Source: Spongilla lacustris
Lineage: Eukaryota; Porifera; Demospongiae; Spongillida; Spongillidae
Assembly: GCA_949361645.1 (NCBI GenBank)
Contig: OX442415.1
Coordinates: 29,871,362 to 29,935,361, forward strand
DNA: 64,000 nt
Direction of reading: 5' to 3'
The notes below the pieces were generated by a model, which saw nothing but the letters and a program-made list of their open reading frames with translations, made no database searches and was not told the origin of the DNA. The position numbers were made by a program, and so were the translations under genes. Positions within the stretch are counted from its first letter, which is position 1. Each line of letters opens with the position of its first letter. Below are positions 23,240-33,421 of this stretch, piece after piece.

Positions 23240-23870
23240 TCAGTTCAATAGAGGCTGGGAGGTGTATAGCACGCCCTTCATTTGATCGCGCTCCTCTGAT
23301 ACATTGTATGGATGATCGTAAAAGAGAGAAGGATAGACGGCAACGATTGTCTGACTGTATGATGTGCCCCATTTGTCAGCTAGCAGTGATGCCAAACGTT
23401 TGTAGGTGGTAGTGGCAATGCTACCCATGCCTCCTGTTCAAGTGAGGACGATTGGAGTGAATGAAGCTCGCTCAATCTCCCGAATTCGAAGTTCGTATTC
23501 TTTCTTTTTAATGTTTTCATGTTTTCGATAGCAATGGACGGTGTGGGAGTCTAATTAGAGGGGGCATACGGATTGAAAACTCTGACATAAAAAAATTTCC
23601 GCTCAAATCGACCACCCCAAAAACCATCAGCTGCAATGTCTGACCGAGCACCATCCTCTGTGTTTGCTGTCATAGCACACCTGTGATGGGCTGGAGGTGT
23701 GGTTCATGGGAACGTTGTGATGAGATTAGCTGTTAGATCACGGATCTCATTGATGGAAAGCTACCCAGTGGACAAGAGAGAGCGTGTTGAACTGAACACC
23801 AATGTGGGTGTTCAACAACCAACCAATGCAATACATATTATTTAAACGTACATGCAGCCTGTTAGGAGAT
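23240..23870 (-). pseudogene. Decayed retrotransposon ORF, C-terminal region
   Basis: On the minus strand the blocks occur in order with frame changes: VQHALSCPLGSFPSMR, TANTEDGARSDIAADGFWGG, then the VRVFNPYAPSN region, IREIERA, GGMGSIATTTYKRLASLLAD, and RCRLSFSLLRSSIQCIRGAR. This series is well known from the C-terminal part of reverse-transcriptase ORFs spread through sponge, cnidarian and placozoan genomes. Stops and at least two frameshifts show it is inactive. It is a different family from the fragment at 14455-15150. It lies opposite to gene C and may interrupt one of its introns. Confidence 0.75.
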
Positions 23871-24034
23871 CAGAAAATACCAGTTGGAAGAAGTGTCTCT
23901 ACTAGTACTGTTAACAGACATTTGGTTCAGCTGCTGCTTCAGGTTGGCCACTCTTGCCCTCACCCAGACGTCAGCCAACCAGAGCTTGCAACCGTATTGT
24001 ATTTTATGACTACTCGTGAGAGACGTTGAACGGC

Positions 24035-25130
24035 TTCATTTCTTTACGTGAATTACACGTTGATTAGTTCCAAGAATGTGCGAATTATAATAAGTTGTCC
24101 CGTAAGCAGTTAAGTGCGAGGGGATCTAATCTTCAGTATAACCTAAATTAGTTGTGTAGCAAGGGCAGAGACGGTTGTGTGGCGTAGGGTAGGTTGCAAA
24201 CGTGTAGCCGGAATGGTTATAAAGATACAGAGCTTCAAAGTCAAATTTACGCCTTTTTGACCTCTATCGGCTCTCGGACTCTTGTAGACTCGCGATACAA
24301 TACTATTAAAAGCTTCTAAATAGTTTTTTCAACAACTTGAAAGGTCGATGGGTGGCGTGGTGCTTGCTGCAAAGTTTCGTTCGAAGGATACTAAGTTTTG
24401 TATAGGCCTATATTTTACGCGTTCTTCTTGTGCATGCACCGACAAGGACGGTTAATATCAAGAACCAGAAGTACGAATACGTAATTGCCAAATGCAGTGA
24501 TCTGATTGGCGGTTAATCGGGGGTATAGAAAGGTTGAATGAAAGGTACAATAAAAAGTGAGTCACATTATAACCCTTACACCTGTTCCACTTTGCCACAG
24601 AAATCCTAGCAAAAATGTCACTTCCGATTCGCGGCTAAATCCACGTGGTTGACTATTGTATAAGGCACAACGTCTAAAAGCTGGTTCTTTTGGACGTGCA
24701 TCCGAATAGACAGGCTTCAATTGAAAACGATTTTTACGAGCATGATTCGCTTTTTCCATACCTTTGGTGTCTCTGCTTAAAGGGGAACTGCCACGAAAAA
24801 ATAATGTTATCTCAGTTTATAGCATTTGAGTAGAAAATAAGAACTGCAAATATGATGTATTAAATATTTGCTTTTATAAGCAAGATAAATTCAAAACAAC
24901 ACAACAAATTTGGTCGCCATGTTTTTATTACACACAGTAGTAACCAGACCACTTGCTATAGCCCTGACTACGCGTGTATGATGAAGGCTGAAATGCAGTT
25001 CTTGTATTGAGTCACCTGCAGGCTCTGGCAAGTGGTAGGTTTATATTTGCATGACAAGACAAAATTTCCCTAAATTCCTTAAGCCCAACGCTATTTGGCA
25101 GAGTATAAATATAAGATGAAGGTGTGTACT
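24035..25130. other. Intergenic, no gene supported
   Basis: A 65-codon minus-strand frame at 24562-24759 is open and basic but has no recognisable domain. Nothing else stands out. It ends in a C run at 25139-25174. Confidence 0.35.
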
Positions 25131-25138
25131 TCTCAACC

Positions 25139-25176
<38 letters not shown>

Positions 25177-25243
25177 GTTCCGTCCGTTGTATCTTAACTG
25201 GAAGTCACTGAATCATAGTATTGCGCGCGTGGCGAGGGGAAGG

Positions 25244-25443
25244 NNNNNNNNNNNNNNNNNNNNNNNNNNNNNNNNNNNNNNNNNNNNNNNNNNNNNNNNN
25301 NNNNNNNNNNNNNNNNNNNNNNNNNNNNNNNNNNNNNNNNNNNNNNNNNNNNNNNNNNNNNNNNNNNNNNNNNNNNNNNNNNNNNNNNNNNNNNNNNNNN
25401 NNNNNNNNNNNNNNNNNNNNNNNNNNNNNNNNNNNNNNNNNNN
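25244..25443. other. Assembly gap of 200 N
   Basis: Exactly 200 undetermined bases follow a long C run by 70 bases. The round number suggests a nominal gap size, so the true distance is unknown. ORFs reported across it are meaningless. Confidence 0.99.
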
Positions 25444-25719
25444 GAGGTGTTAATTTTCCACTAGTGCGAGGTAAGACTGTACATGTATGTACCGCGTGCG
25501 ATTATAACCGCACGAAACTGTGCCGCCGTTGTTAGCTACAGCGCGGGGGAAGGGCCAATTATTTATGATTATATTTGCAAACGTGCGTATTGAAAAGAAG
25601 CGGAAATGAAAGATTGAAATGATTGGCGCATATCATCGCAATGATCGCATCGCATATTTTTTGGCAAATTTTAGTAGTTACATTTTAAAAGTACGAATGC
25701 TATAAACTCGTACTTTGGC

Positions 25720-26010
25720 AGTTGATTCCGATCCTGGAGAGCTTCCTGCCTCTCTGACCTCCTCACAGGTTTCAGCAGAACCACTACCTTCTACGGACCT
25801 CCCACTAGCAGAGTCAGGGACGCTTGAAGCTACTGAACACTTGGACCAAGGAAATCAAGTGCCTCAGCCTGCCAAGCAAAAGAAGGCTCATTGACAAAGT
25901 AACCCCAGACTTCCCACTGGGAATGAGTATGGCCCTGACAACCCTCGCCGCAGCACTAGGAACAGGAAGTTAGTAGTGCTACACCTTTCACCCGCATACT
26001 TCAAGGCTGA
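25720..26010 (+). pseudogene. C-terminal tail of an LTR-retrotransposon polyprotein
   Basis: Open sequence rich in Pro, Ser, Thr and Glu leads to NEYGPDNPRRSTRNRK. The RRSTR-x-RK motif is typical of the C-terminal tail of Ty3/gypsy-like integrases. One in-frame TGA (at about 25892) breaks it. The rest of the polyprotein would lie in or left of the gap. Confidence 0.5.
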
Positions 26011-26018
26011 CTGGGAGG

Positions 26019-26258
26019 TGTTATGTGCCGTCACATTTAGATTAATATTCATTGCATTTCCGGACGATCACGTGTCTGTTTATTCTCGTGTGCACGTGCA
26101 TGCTTTCTCTCGTTCTCGTGTAGTTCACTTCTGTTGTAGTGACTTGTTCGTTCTAATCTGTTCACACGTTGCTCCGAGAAAGCAGAACATCTATGCCGAC
26201 TTATTAATCGACTGGGGTTGTGCCGTTCAATATTACTTAATGGTGCAGGTCTCATAAT
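26019..26258 (+). repeat. Possible 3' LTR
   Basis: Begins TGTTATGTGCC directly after a purine run GGGAGG, the usual arrangement of a polypurine tract before the 3' LTR, and ends near GGTCTCATAA. The end does not finish with a clean CA, and no matching 5' LTR is in the window. Confidence 0.35.
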
Positions 26259-26346
26259 GTCGTCATTACTTGAAAGAATGCGCATGCTCGTACAGATATA
26301 CGTAGCCTGGATACGGGATACTAATCAGAAACCTGATATTACAGTA

Positions 26347-26799
26347 CAGTAGCGGCTCACTAATAAGACCACCCCGCGCCAATACGACCGTTTCGGTCTT
26401 ACTGGCGAGTTTCCCGCCTTTCGAAATGCGCTTTGATTAGAATACAAGTAGCAGATAAACAAATGAATCGTAACAAAATAACAGTTGGAAGGATGAACAA
26501 TTATGTCAAGGATTGTAAAGCAAGCTTAGAGCTGGCTCGTGTATGTCATAGACATTGCTAACTCCATTAGTACGGGATCGTCGATTTTCCCCGCAATCGA
26601 ATGCATGGTGGGTACCAACTGTATTAGGAAACCACTTCATTGATCGCCTGTTTAGAGAAAGAAAGGTACACAAAAACGCCCCTCCAATATTTATACACTA
26701 GTGGTCTTATTAGACGGTGGTCGGATTGGCGAAGTGGTCTTATAATCGGGCGGTTAAGTGGTCTTATTACCGCGTGGTCTGATTAGTGAGCCGCTACTG
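26347..26799. mobile_element. MITE with CAGTAGCGGCTCAC ends, TA target
   Basis: Left end CAGTAGCGGCTCACTAATAA is mirrored at the right end by TTAGTGAGCCGCTACTG, with TA on both sides. Sub-terminal GACCAC and GTGGTCTTAT motifs are repeated inside. CAGT ends with TA duplication suit pogo/Tigger-like Tc1-mariner relatives. The right end abuts AGCGGCTCACAAAATGCG, the start of a related sequence. Confidence 0.7.
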
Positions 26800-26804
26800 T
26801 AGCG

Positions 26805-27300
26805 GCTCACAAAATGCGACAGTTAACACCTCACAAAATGCGATTCTAAAGCACATTCATTTCAACCTCAAGTAAACTGTTAGTTTACACGAGATGCCCC
26901 ACGGAGGGGTAACTAATGAGTTCACGTTGTGACCAAAGTATCAACAAACCTTGACTGTGTCAACCTGCTGTTTGGATCCTAAGATTTTCTCAAGAGATAG
27001 TTTCCTGGTGTACATGTAGCTACACCCCTTTTCTAATATTTCATTTCCTTCTCCGTGCCCTGCGTATTACATGTACTACTTACATGTACGACGCTACGTG
27101 CATGTACGCAATACCTGCTGTGCACGCTCACTTCCTTAGTCATAATAAGAGGTTCAATCTTGCTTTTGTTACCTTGGAGTGGGGATCGACACAACCTGAG
27201 TACCCAACCCAAAGAAAGAAACTTTCACCATTGAATTCCTGGTTTCGATTCTTTTTTTCACACCTTTGAACGGTAAGTTGCAATTTTAGTCCATTTGCTT
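26805..27300. other. Intergenic, no gene seen
   Basis: Two ACAAAATGCG repeats at 26810-26845 belong to transposon-end sequence. The remainder is unremarkable. Confidence 0.4.
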
Positions 27301-27307
27301 AAACGGC

Positions 27308-27856
27308 CAGAGGCAGCCCCAGCATCTATCGAGGGAAGGGGCAAACACGAGGGGCGCCCAAAAGGGGCGTGCATGGCTTACGATACTTCTGATGCGCGCG
27401 TAACCGTTTGACTCTGATAATGCATGCGAGCGAGCGCTAGAAGCTAAATTATGCTCCGCATGTTGTGGATTAGGGATTGGAGGTGGGGGGTAGGAGGCGC
27501 CATAGCCTGGGGTAGTCTCGTACCCAGACCCAAACGTACGTAAGCATTATCGCTTACAGTATAATACAGCGTACATGGGCGCCCCCTCCGGCCGTCTATG
27601 AACGCTCATGACATGATCAGTGCCCCTAGCATCACACCTAAATTTTAGCAGGTCTGTGTCTTCAAGGTACTTTGCATTCTCATTGATGTTGACAGCAATT
27701 TGTCATTAATTGGGACTTCCTTTCGTACGTCACGCGTTGACTCGTTTTCACAAGTACGAAGATCTAGGCACTTCGGGAGCCTGAAGGGGCGTGGTACAAA
27801 ATAAAAAGGGGCGTGTTCTAAAGGAAATGGGGGGGGGGGGCTATAGCCCCCTCAGC

Positions 27857-27887
<31 letters not shown>

Positions 27888-27901
27888 TGGATCCGCCTCT
27901 G
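27308..27901. mobile_element. CAGAGGCGG-type transposons, composite
   Basis: 27308-27598 is a second copy of the 20374-20677 element, interrupted near 27512 by a GTCTCGTACCCAGACCC fragment of the MITE family at 28583. At 27883-27901 a CCTGGATCCGCCTCTG end closes a neighbouring element rich in GGGGCGTG and a long C run. The two may be one nested composite. Confidence 0.5.
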
Positions 27902-28000
27902 AACTAACAACCATTTCTTAGGCACGGACAATAAATTTGCCAACCAAATTTAATATTCATTGATTTTGGTCACGTGCTTGAGTGTCCATTGGACCTATGT

Positions 28001-28325
28001 ATGGCAAGTTCAATAAAAAGTGTTGTGTGCCAGATATGTTTTTCTTATGATAATGAGACGATTGATCTAATAAAGACCATTTGTCGTGACAAGGTGAAAC
28101 ACCAGAATAGCCCCAGGATAAGAGTCTATTGGGACGGAACGCGTCGCTGTTTGGAGCAAGTGAAGCAGGGATCACCAACTCCAATCCGCCCCTTTCCGCC
28201 TAATCGGATCAACCGTGGTCGCCGATTTGTTCTTTGTCACGGCGCGGATAAATGCAAAGGCCGAGATTGTTGCTATGCTCATAGCTTCGAAGAGCAAGTC
28301 GCTTGGAATACCAAATTGTTTACAG
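28001..28325 (+). CDS. CCCH zinc-finger first exon (HELZ/ZC3H7-like)
   Basis: 108 codons plus one base from ATG 28001 to donor GTATGATG, ending in phase 1. It has a Cys pair near the N-terminus (C10, C13), then PRIRVYWDGTRRCLEQV, IRPFPPNRI, and a zinc finger CHGADKCKGRDCCYAH with C79, C85, C90 and H94, followed by SFEEQVAWN. A CCCH finger followed by S-x-E-E...W is seen in HELZ-type helicases and ZC3H7-like RNA-binding proteins, where it contacts RNA. Phase 1 at its donor would fit directly onto the gene B P-loop exon, but it could equally start another, lost gene. A GTG at 27974 gives a longer frame, but the ATG is preferred. Confidence 0.55.
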
Positions 28326-28329
28326 GTAT

Positions 28330-29150
28330 GATGATATATTAGACGTGCTTGCCGATGGTTGCGCACTAGCCCGACCTGCGAAGGTCATTGTAAGATATAG
28401 ATGGTTTCGGCGAATTATTAAAATAGGGCGTGCCTAAGATATAAGGACATGTTGCCAGTGGCGGCAGTGGGGGAGGGGCAATAACATAGTCACTATAATT
28501 ATCGCCCAATAATTCTCGAAATTGGTTCTGAAATGATTTTACCGTAGCCTTGGCTCAGATCGACATTAGCGGTATGTTTATAGTCTCGTTCCCAGACCCT
28601 GTTTATTGAGAAACATAGTTTCTCAATAAACAGGGTCTGGGAAGGAGACTAAGTTTTTTTTTTTTTGTTTTTTTTTGTTTTTTTTTTTTGTGTGTTCACC
28701 CAAAACTGTTGGTGTACCTAGCAAAACCCTATCGATCTAACCTTCGTATGTGTAATAGTTTCATAGTTTACACAACAGTAAACAGGGTTCCACTCTATGT
28801 ACACACTTAATTGAATACCTGTAGATCATCGTCCCAGCAGTTATTCAACATACACTACTACTGCTGCATGCAAACGCATCTTATACCTTCTCCCTTTTAC
28901 TAGAAAGAAAACAAACTTACCTGTACAGTACCATGTACATACACACCTCACCCTTATACATAAAGACTGGCCCTAGATGGGCAGCTGACAACAGATAGAC
29001 AGGTTGCCAGTGCATTGTTAGTGCAGGACAACACAAAAGGCATGATTGAGATGCATCAGTATGTGCATCACGTGAATGTAGCATGCCTGCGTACAATAAA
29101 ATGTGACCCTCGTACAATATGAGTGAAGGAATTATAGCAGAATACAAACC
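28330..29150. other. Intron or spacer with a small MITE
   Basis: Apart from the hairpin at 28583-28649 and a T-rich stretch at 28653-28690, no feature seen. There is no DEATH exon here, although gene A has one before its minisatellite. Confidence 0.45.
28583..28649. mobile_element. 67-bp foldback MITE, TCTCGTTCCCAGACCCTG ends
   Basis: Left end GTCTCGTTCCCAGACCCTGT pairs with ACAGGGTCTGGGAAGGAGAC at the right end; TA lies on both sides. It is a short relative of the 445-bp element at 32554-32998 (GCCTCGTCCCCAGGCCCTG). Solo ends of the family lie at about 27512, 48330 and 53775. Confidence 0.85.
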
Positions 29151-29151
29151 A

Positions 29152-29631
29152 TACTACATGCTCATGTCCCATGGCCTCCACTGTCCCTTGGCCTCCACTA
29201 CATGCTCATGTCCCATGGCCTCCACTGTCCCATGGCCTCCACTACATGCTCATGTCCCATGGCCTCCACTGTCCCATGGCCTCCACTACATGCTCATGTT
29301 CCATGGCCTCCACTACATGCTCATGTCCCATGGCCTCCACTACATACTCATGTCCCATGGCCTCCACTACATGCTCATGTCCCATGGCCTCCACTACATG
29401 CTCATGTCCCATGGCCTCCACTACATGCTCATGTCCCATGGCCTCCACTACATGCTCATGTCCCATGGCCTCCACTACATGCTCATGTCCCATGGCCTCC
29501 ACTACATGCTCACGTCCCATGGCCTCCACTACATGCTCATGTCCCATGGCCTCCACTACATGCTCATGTCCCATGGCCTCCACTACATGCTCATGTCCAC
29601 TACATGCTCATGTCCCATGGCCTCCACTACA
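29152..29631 (+). repeat. 27-bp minisatellite, array 3
   Basis: Sense orientation for gene B. Early units alternate with shortened copies (CCACTGTCCCATGG), then about 12 full units follow. Flanking sequence on the right (TTTTGGCATTGCAAATTGG) matches the flank of array 1 in gene A, so array and flank were copied together. The left edge CCATACTACATGC is shared with array 5. Confidence 0.95.
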
Positions 29632-29639
29632 CTATTCAT

Positions 29640-29845
29640 GTAAAGTACATGTTTCATTATTACAAGTGCATATTTTGGCATTGCAAATTGGAAGGTATAC
29701 ATGTACGTCATTGCTCAGTCAAGTATAAATATAATCACAATTTAGTACCCCTACTTGTACTTGTAAGTAATATCCTATTGTGAATAAATCAGTACTTCAT
29801 TATATTTAAAGATGAAAAATTATATCATATGCCAGGAAAGGCCAT

Positions 29846-29882
<37 letters not shown>

Positions 29883-30315
29883 AAAAAAAGGTCCCAAGCC
29901 CCTCAGTCCTGAATTGTCTATTTGTTTGTGTTATAAATGGTTTGGTTGGTGAAGCCGCTCCAAATTAAAGTTTATTACACTACCAGGAAATTGATTTCTA
30001 TATGTACTCAGAAGAACTGTTTTCCGGAGTTCTATAATGATAACTGGTGACCTCAAGCTTTATCCCCCTCTCCCCCTCTCCACCAATTGATACTGATGTA
30101 TGTATATTTTATAATCCAAGCAATCCCTCTAAACCTAACATTCATTGCATATACAGTCAAGCAGATTCAGATCAATACTTGCGAAATGAAGCTCTGTGTA
30201 AAAGATGTTCCCGCAATTTTTTTCATTCCATTAAACAGGCATTGGCTTCAGTTGCATGCCTGTTAATACATTCTTCTATATTTAAAAATAACTATTTGCG
30301 GTATTTTTGTATTTC
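29640..30315. other. Gene B intron, copy 1
   Basis: Non-coding, with a C run at about 29848-29880. An open frame runs from 30047 into the P-loop exon, but in gene A the equivalent is closed, so splicing at 30320 is preferred. Confidence 0.5.
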
Positions 30316-30320
30316 ATTAG

Positions 30321-30716
30321 CCATAGATACACAGATATTATATGATGAAGCTATGAAAAATGGATATGTTGACCGCAAAATCATTAAATGTCTTATCATT
30401 GGAGCAGCAGGGGTTGGAAAGACTACTATCAAGCATCTCCTGCTAGGCAAAGAACCTCCTGAAAAGCGTGTTAGCACACCATTGATGGAGAACCCTGTAC
30501 GTGCAGTGTCCATATCAAAGGCAGGTTATCACAATGGTTCATGGTGTATTGCAGAAGCCATAAAATCAGAGAAGGTTCCAATGGATAATGAAACCATGGC
30601 TGAACATATTGATGATGGCATGTTATCTCTACCTGCTGACACTGAACATATACCCAGTACAGATACTGCAGAAAGTATTCATAGGGAATTCATTGACACC
30701 ATTAATAACGCTGAAG
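30321..30716 (+). CDS. Gene B P-loop (Roc G1) exon, copy 1
   Basis: 132 codons, phase 1 at both ends, between acceptor ATTTCATTAG and donor GTACTG. Joined to a preceding G it begins AIDTQILYDEAM. Walker A is GAAGVGKTT at residues 28-36, after strand KCLIIG. The exon encodes the nucleotide-binding first half of the Roc-like GTPase; the second half is at 33422-34894. It is shorter than the gene A exon because the DEELMKMIAD segment is missing. As the first of two identical copies, it could be spliced in place of, or in addition to, the second. Confidence 0.75.
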
Positions 30717-30882
30717 GTACTGTACCAGAATGACAAGGGAAGGGCCAAGCAAATGGCAGCTAGGAAGCTTGTAAGGGTCCCATAAGAGGAGAGGGATTCT
30801 AGAATATGCTTGTTGCTATTTTTGTAAGCATTATATACATGTAGCCATGTGTTATAATAGCCTCGTCCCCAGGCCCTGTCCT

Positions 30883-31323
30883 GCCTCCACTACATGCTCA
30901 TGTCCCATGGCCTCCACTGTCCCATGGCCTCCACTACATGCTCATGTCCCATGGCCTCCACTGTCCCATGGCCTCCACTACATGCTCATGTTCCATGGCC
31001 TCCACTACATGCTCATGTCCCATGGCCTCCACTACATACTCATGTCCCATGGCCTCCACTACATGCTCATGTCCCATGGCCTCCACTACATGCTCATGTC
31101 CCATGGCCTCCACTACATGCTCATGTCCCATGGCCTCCACTACATGCTCATGTCCCATGGCCTCCACTACATGCTCATGTCCCATGGCCTCCACTACATG
31201 CTCACGTCCCATGGCCTCCACTACATGCTCATGTCCCATGGCCTCCACTACATGCTCATGTCCCATGGCCTCCACTACATGCTCATGTCCACTACATGCT
31301 CATGTCCCATGGCCTCCACTACA
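30883..31323 (+). repeat. 27-bp minisatellite, array 4
   Basis: Copy of array 3 from its third unit onward, including the same shortened units and the same variant units (ATACTC, CTCACGTCC). It lies between the two P-loop exons of gene B. Confidence 0.95.
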
Positions 31324-31537
31324 CTATTCATGTAAAGTACATGTTTCATTATTACAAGTGCATATTTTGGCATTGCAAATTGGAAGGTATACATGTACGT
31401 CATTGCTCAGTCAAGTATAAATATAATCACAATTTAGTACCCCTACTTGTACTTGTAAGTAATATCCTATTGTGAATAAATCAGTACTTCATTATATTTA
31501 AAGATGAAAAATTATATCATATGCCAGGAAAGGCCAT

Positions 31538-31576
<39 letters not shown>

Positions 31577-32014
31577 AAAAAAAGGTCCCAAGCCCCTCAG
31601 TCCTGAATTGTCTATTTGTTTGTGTTATAAATGGTTTGGTTGGTGAAGCCGCTCCAAATTAAAGTTTATTACACTACCAGGAAATTGATTTCTATATGTA
31701 CTCAGAAGAACTGTTTTCCGGAGTTCTATAATGATAACTGGTGACCTCAAGCTTTATCCCCCTCTCCCCCTCTCCACCAATTGATACTGATGTATGTATA
31801 TTTTATAATCCAAGCAATCCCTCTAAACCTAACATTCATTGCATATACAGTCAAGCAGATTCAGATCAATACTTGCGAAATGAAGCTCTGTGTAAAAGAT
31901 GTTCCCGCAATTTTTTTCATTCCATTAAACAGGCATTGGCTTCAGTTGCATGCCTGTTAATACATTCTTCTATATTTAAAAATAACTATTTGCGGTATTT
32001 TTGTATTTCATTAG

Positions 32015-32410
32015 CCATAGATACACAGATATTATATGATGAAGCTATGAAAAATGGATATGTTGACCGCAAAATCATTAAGTGTCTTATCATTGGAGCA
32101 GCAGGGGTTGGAAAGACTACTATCAAGCATCTCCTGCTAGGCAAAGAACCTCCTGAAAAGCGTGTTAGCACACCATTGATGGAGAACCCTGTACGTGCAG
32201 TGTCCATATCAAAGGCAGGTTATCACAATGGTTCATGGTGTATTGCAGAAGCCATAAAATCAGAGAAGGTTCCAATGGATAATGAAACCATGGCTGAACA
32301 TATTGATGATGGCATGTTATCTCTACCTGCTGACACTGAACATATACCCAGTACAGATACTGCAGAAAGTATTCATAGGGAATTCATTGACACCATTAAT
32401 AACGCTGAAG
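32015..32410 (+). CDS. Gene B P-loop (Roc G1) exon, copy 2
   Basis: Same 132 codons as 30321-30716; the one difference noticed (AAA to AAG) is synonymous. Acceptor, donor and phase 1 at both ends are retained. This is the copy nearest the G3/G4-COR exon, so a direct splice gives a complete GTPase. Inclusion of both would place two P-loops in tandem in frame; mutually exclusive use would give the same protein. An assembly error from two haplotypes could also produce this arrangement. Confidence 0.7.
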
Positions 32411-32553
32411 GTACTGTACCAGAATGACAAGGGAAGGGCCAAGCAAATGGCAGCTAGGAAGCTTGTAAGGGTCCCATAAGAGGAGAGGGATTCTAGAATA
32501 TGCTTGTTGCTATTTTTGTAAGCATTATATACATGTAGCCATGTGTTATAATA

Positions 32554-32998
32554 GCCTCGTCCCCAGGCCCTGTTTTATTAAAGTTACGGGGGGGGGGGGG
32601 GGGGGGGAACAGGGCCTGGTAGACACTGCCAGGGTCCTAGCGCGCATGCGCTAGTTTGTCCCAGAATACCTGGGGTAACCGTAATTTCCTTTTGGAAACC
32701 ATTCCGTATACTCGTCTGATTTCGCGATGGCGTATTCTGTTGGGTTCCGATCAGCGGTGGCTTATTCTTTATCGTGTTTTAACGAGCGAAATCAAACGAG
32801 CAGAATACGCCATCGCGAAATCAGACGAATATACGGAATGGTTTCCAAAAGGAAATTATGGTTACCCCCAGGTATTCTGGGACAAACTAGCGCATGCGCG
32901 CTAGGACCCTGGCAGTGTCTACCAGGCCCTGTTTCCCCCCCCCCCCCCCCCACCCCCCCCCCCCGTAACTTTAATAAAACAGGGCCTGGAGACGAGGC
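32554..32998. mobile_element. 445-bp foldback MITE in gene B intron
   Basis: Arms of about 190 bases mirror each other: GCCTCGTCCCCAGGCCCTGT at the left end and ACAGGGCCTGGAGACGAGGC at the right end, with TA on both sides. It includes G and C runs paired across the hairpin, CAGAATACCTGGGGTAACC and GCGCATGCGC motifs. The equivalent intron of gene A lacks it, so it inserted after the gene duplication. ORFs in it are artefacts. Confidence 0.9.
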
Positions 32999-33000
32999 TA

Positions 33001-33421
33001 GTGCTATAATTGCCCAGAATTATTGTAATTTCAGTCACTTTTTTAGGGTGGTGTGAGGTAGAGTACCCAATCCCCCCCCCCCTCCCCCCCCCCTCCCAGG
33101 GGTAGTCTTTTATAAGAGTTCTGCTTAATTTTTTTCCACAATCATTTAGAAAAAAAAAAATTATAAGTTTTAAAGTGATGGCTCCAGGTAAAATTGTGAG
33201 CAATTTATATATTATAGGGGTATGCATTGAATGTATGGTTTTTACCAGTACCCCATCTGTTGCTGGCTTGTGTTGTGGTGTCTTTCATTTATGCTTTATG
33301 TATCACTTGAGGTTAGATACCCAACAAGGTTTTAGAAATTTGTACATCAAATAGTTTTGTAAAATCTGTCATTTTGTATATGCCCAACACAATAATCTTT
33401 TGCTATGTTTATTTTCAAAAG
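33001..33421. other. Gene B intron, right part
   Basis: Homologous to 7165-7600 of gene A (AGAATTATTGTAATTT and the C-rich tract). Ends in the acceptor TTTTCAAAAG. Confidence 0.6.

Larger units (their letters stand above)
29184..30879 (+). repeat. Tandem duplication, copy 1 (1.69 kb)
   Basis: Contains array 3, the intron flank, the P-loop exon and the first 26 bases of a MITE end. It is repeated almost base for base at 30880-32573. I found a one-base change (about 30391 and 32084), a length difference in the poly-C run, and otherwise identity over the stretches compared. Confidence 0.9.
30880..32573 (+). repeat. Tandem duplication, copy 2
   Basis: Second copy of 29184-30879. The junction joins the MITE end AGGCCCTGT to the minisatellite, where CTGTCC occurs, so CTGT is shared by both sides. 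At its right end this copy continues into the full MITE, which is therefore the original arrangement. Confidence 0.9.

Noticed and set aside
30047..30320. Upstream extension of the P-loop ORF
   Set aside because: The open frame is not conserved in gene A, while the splice acceptor and phase are.
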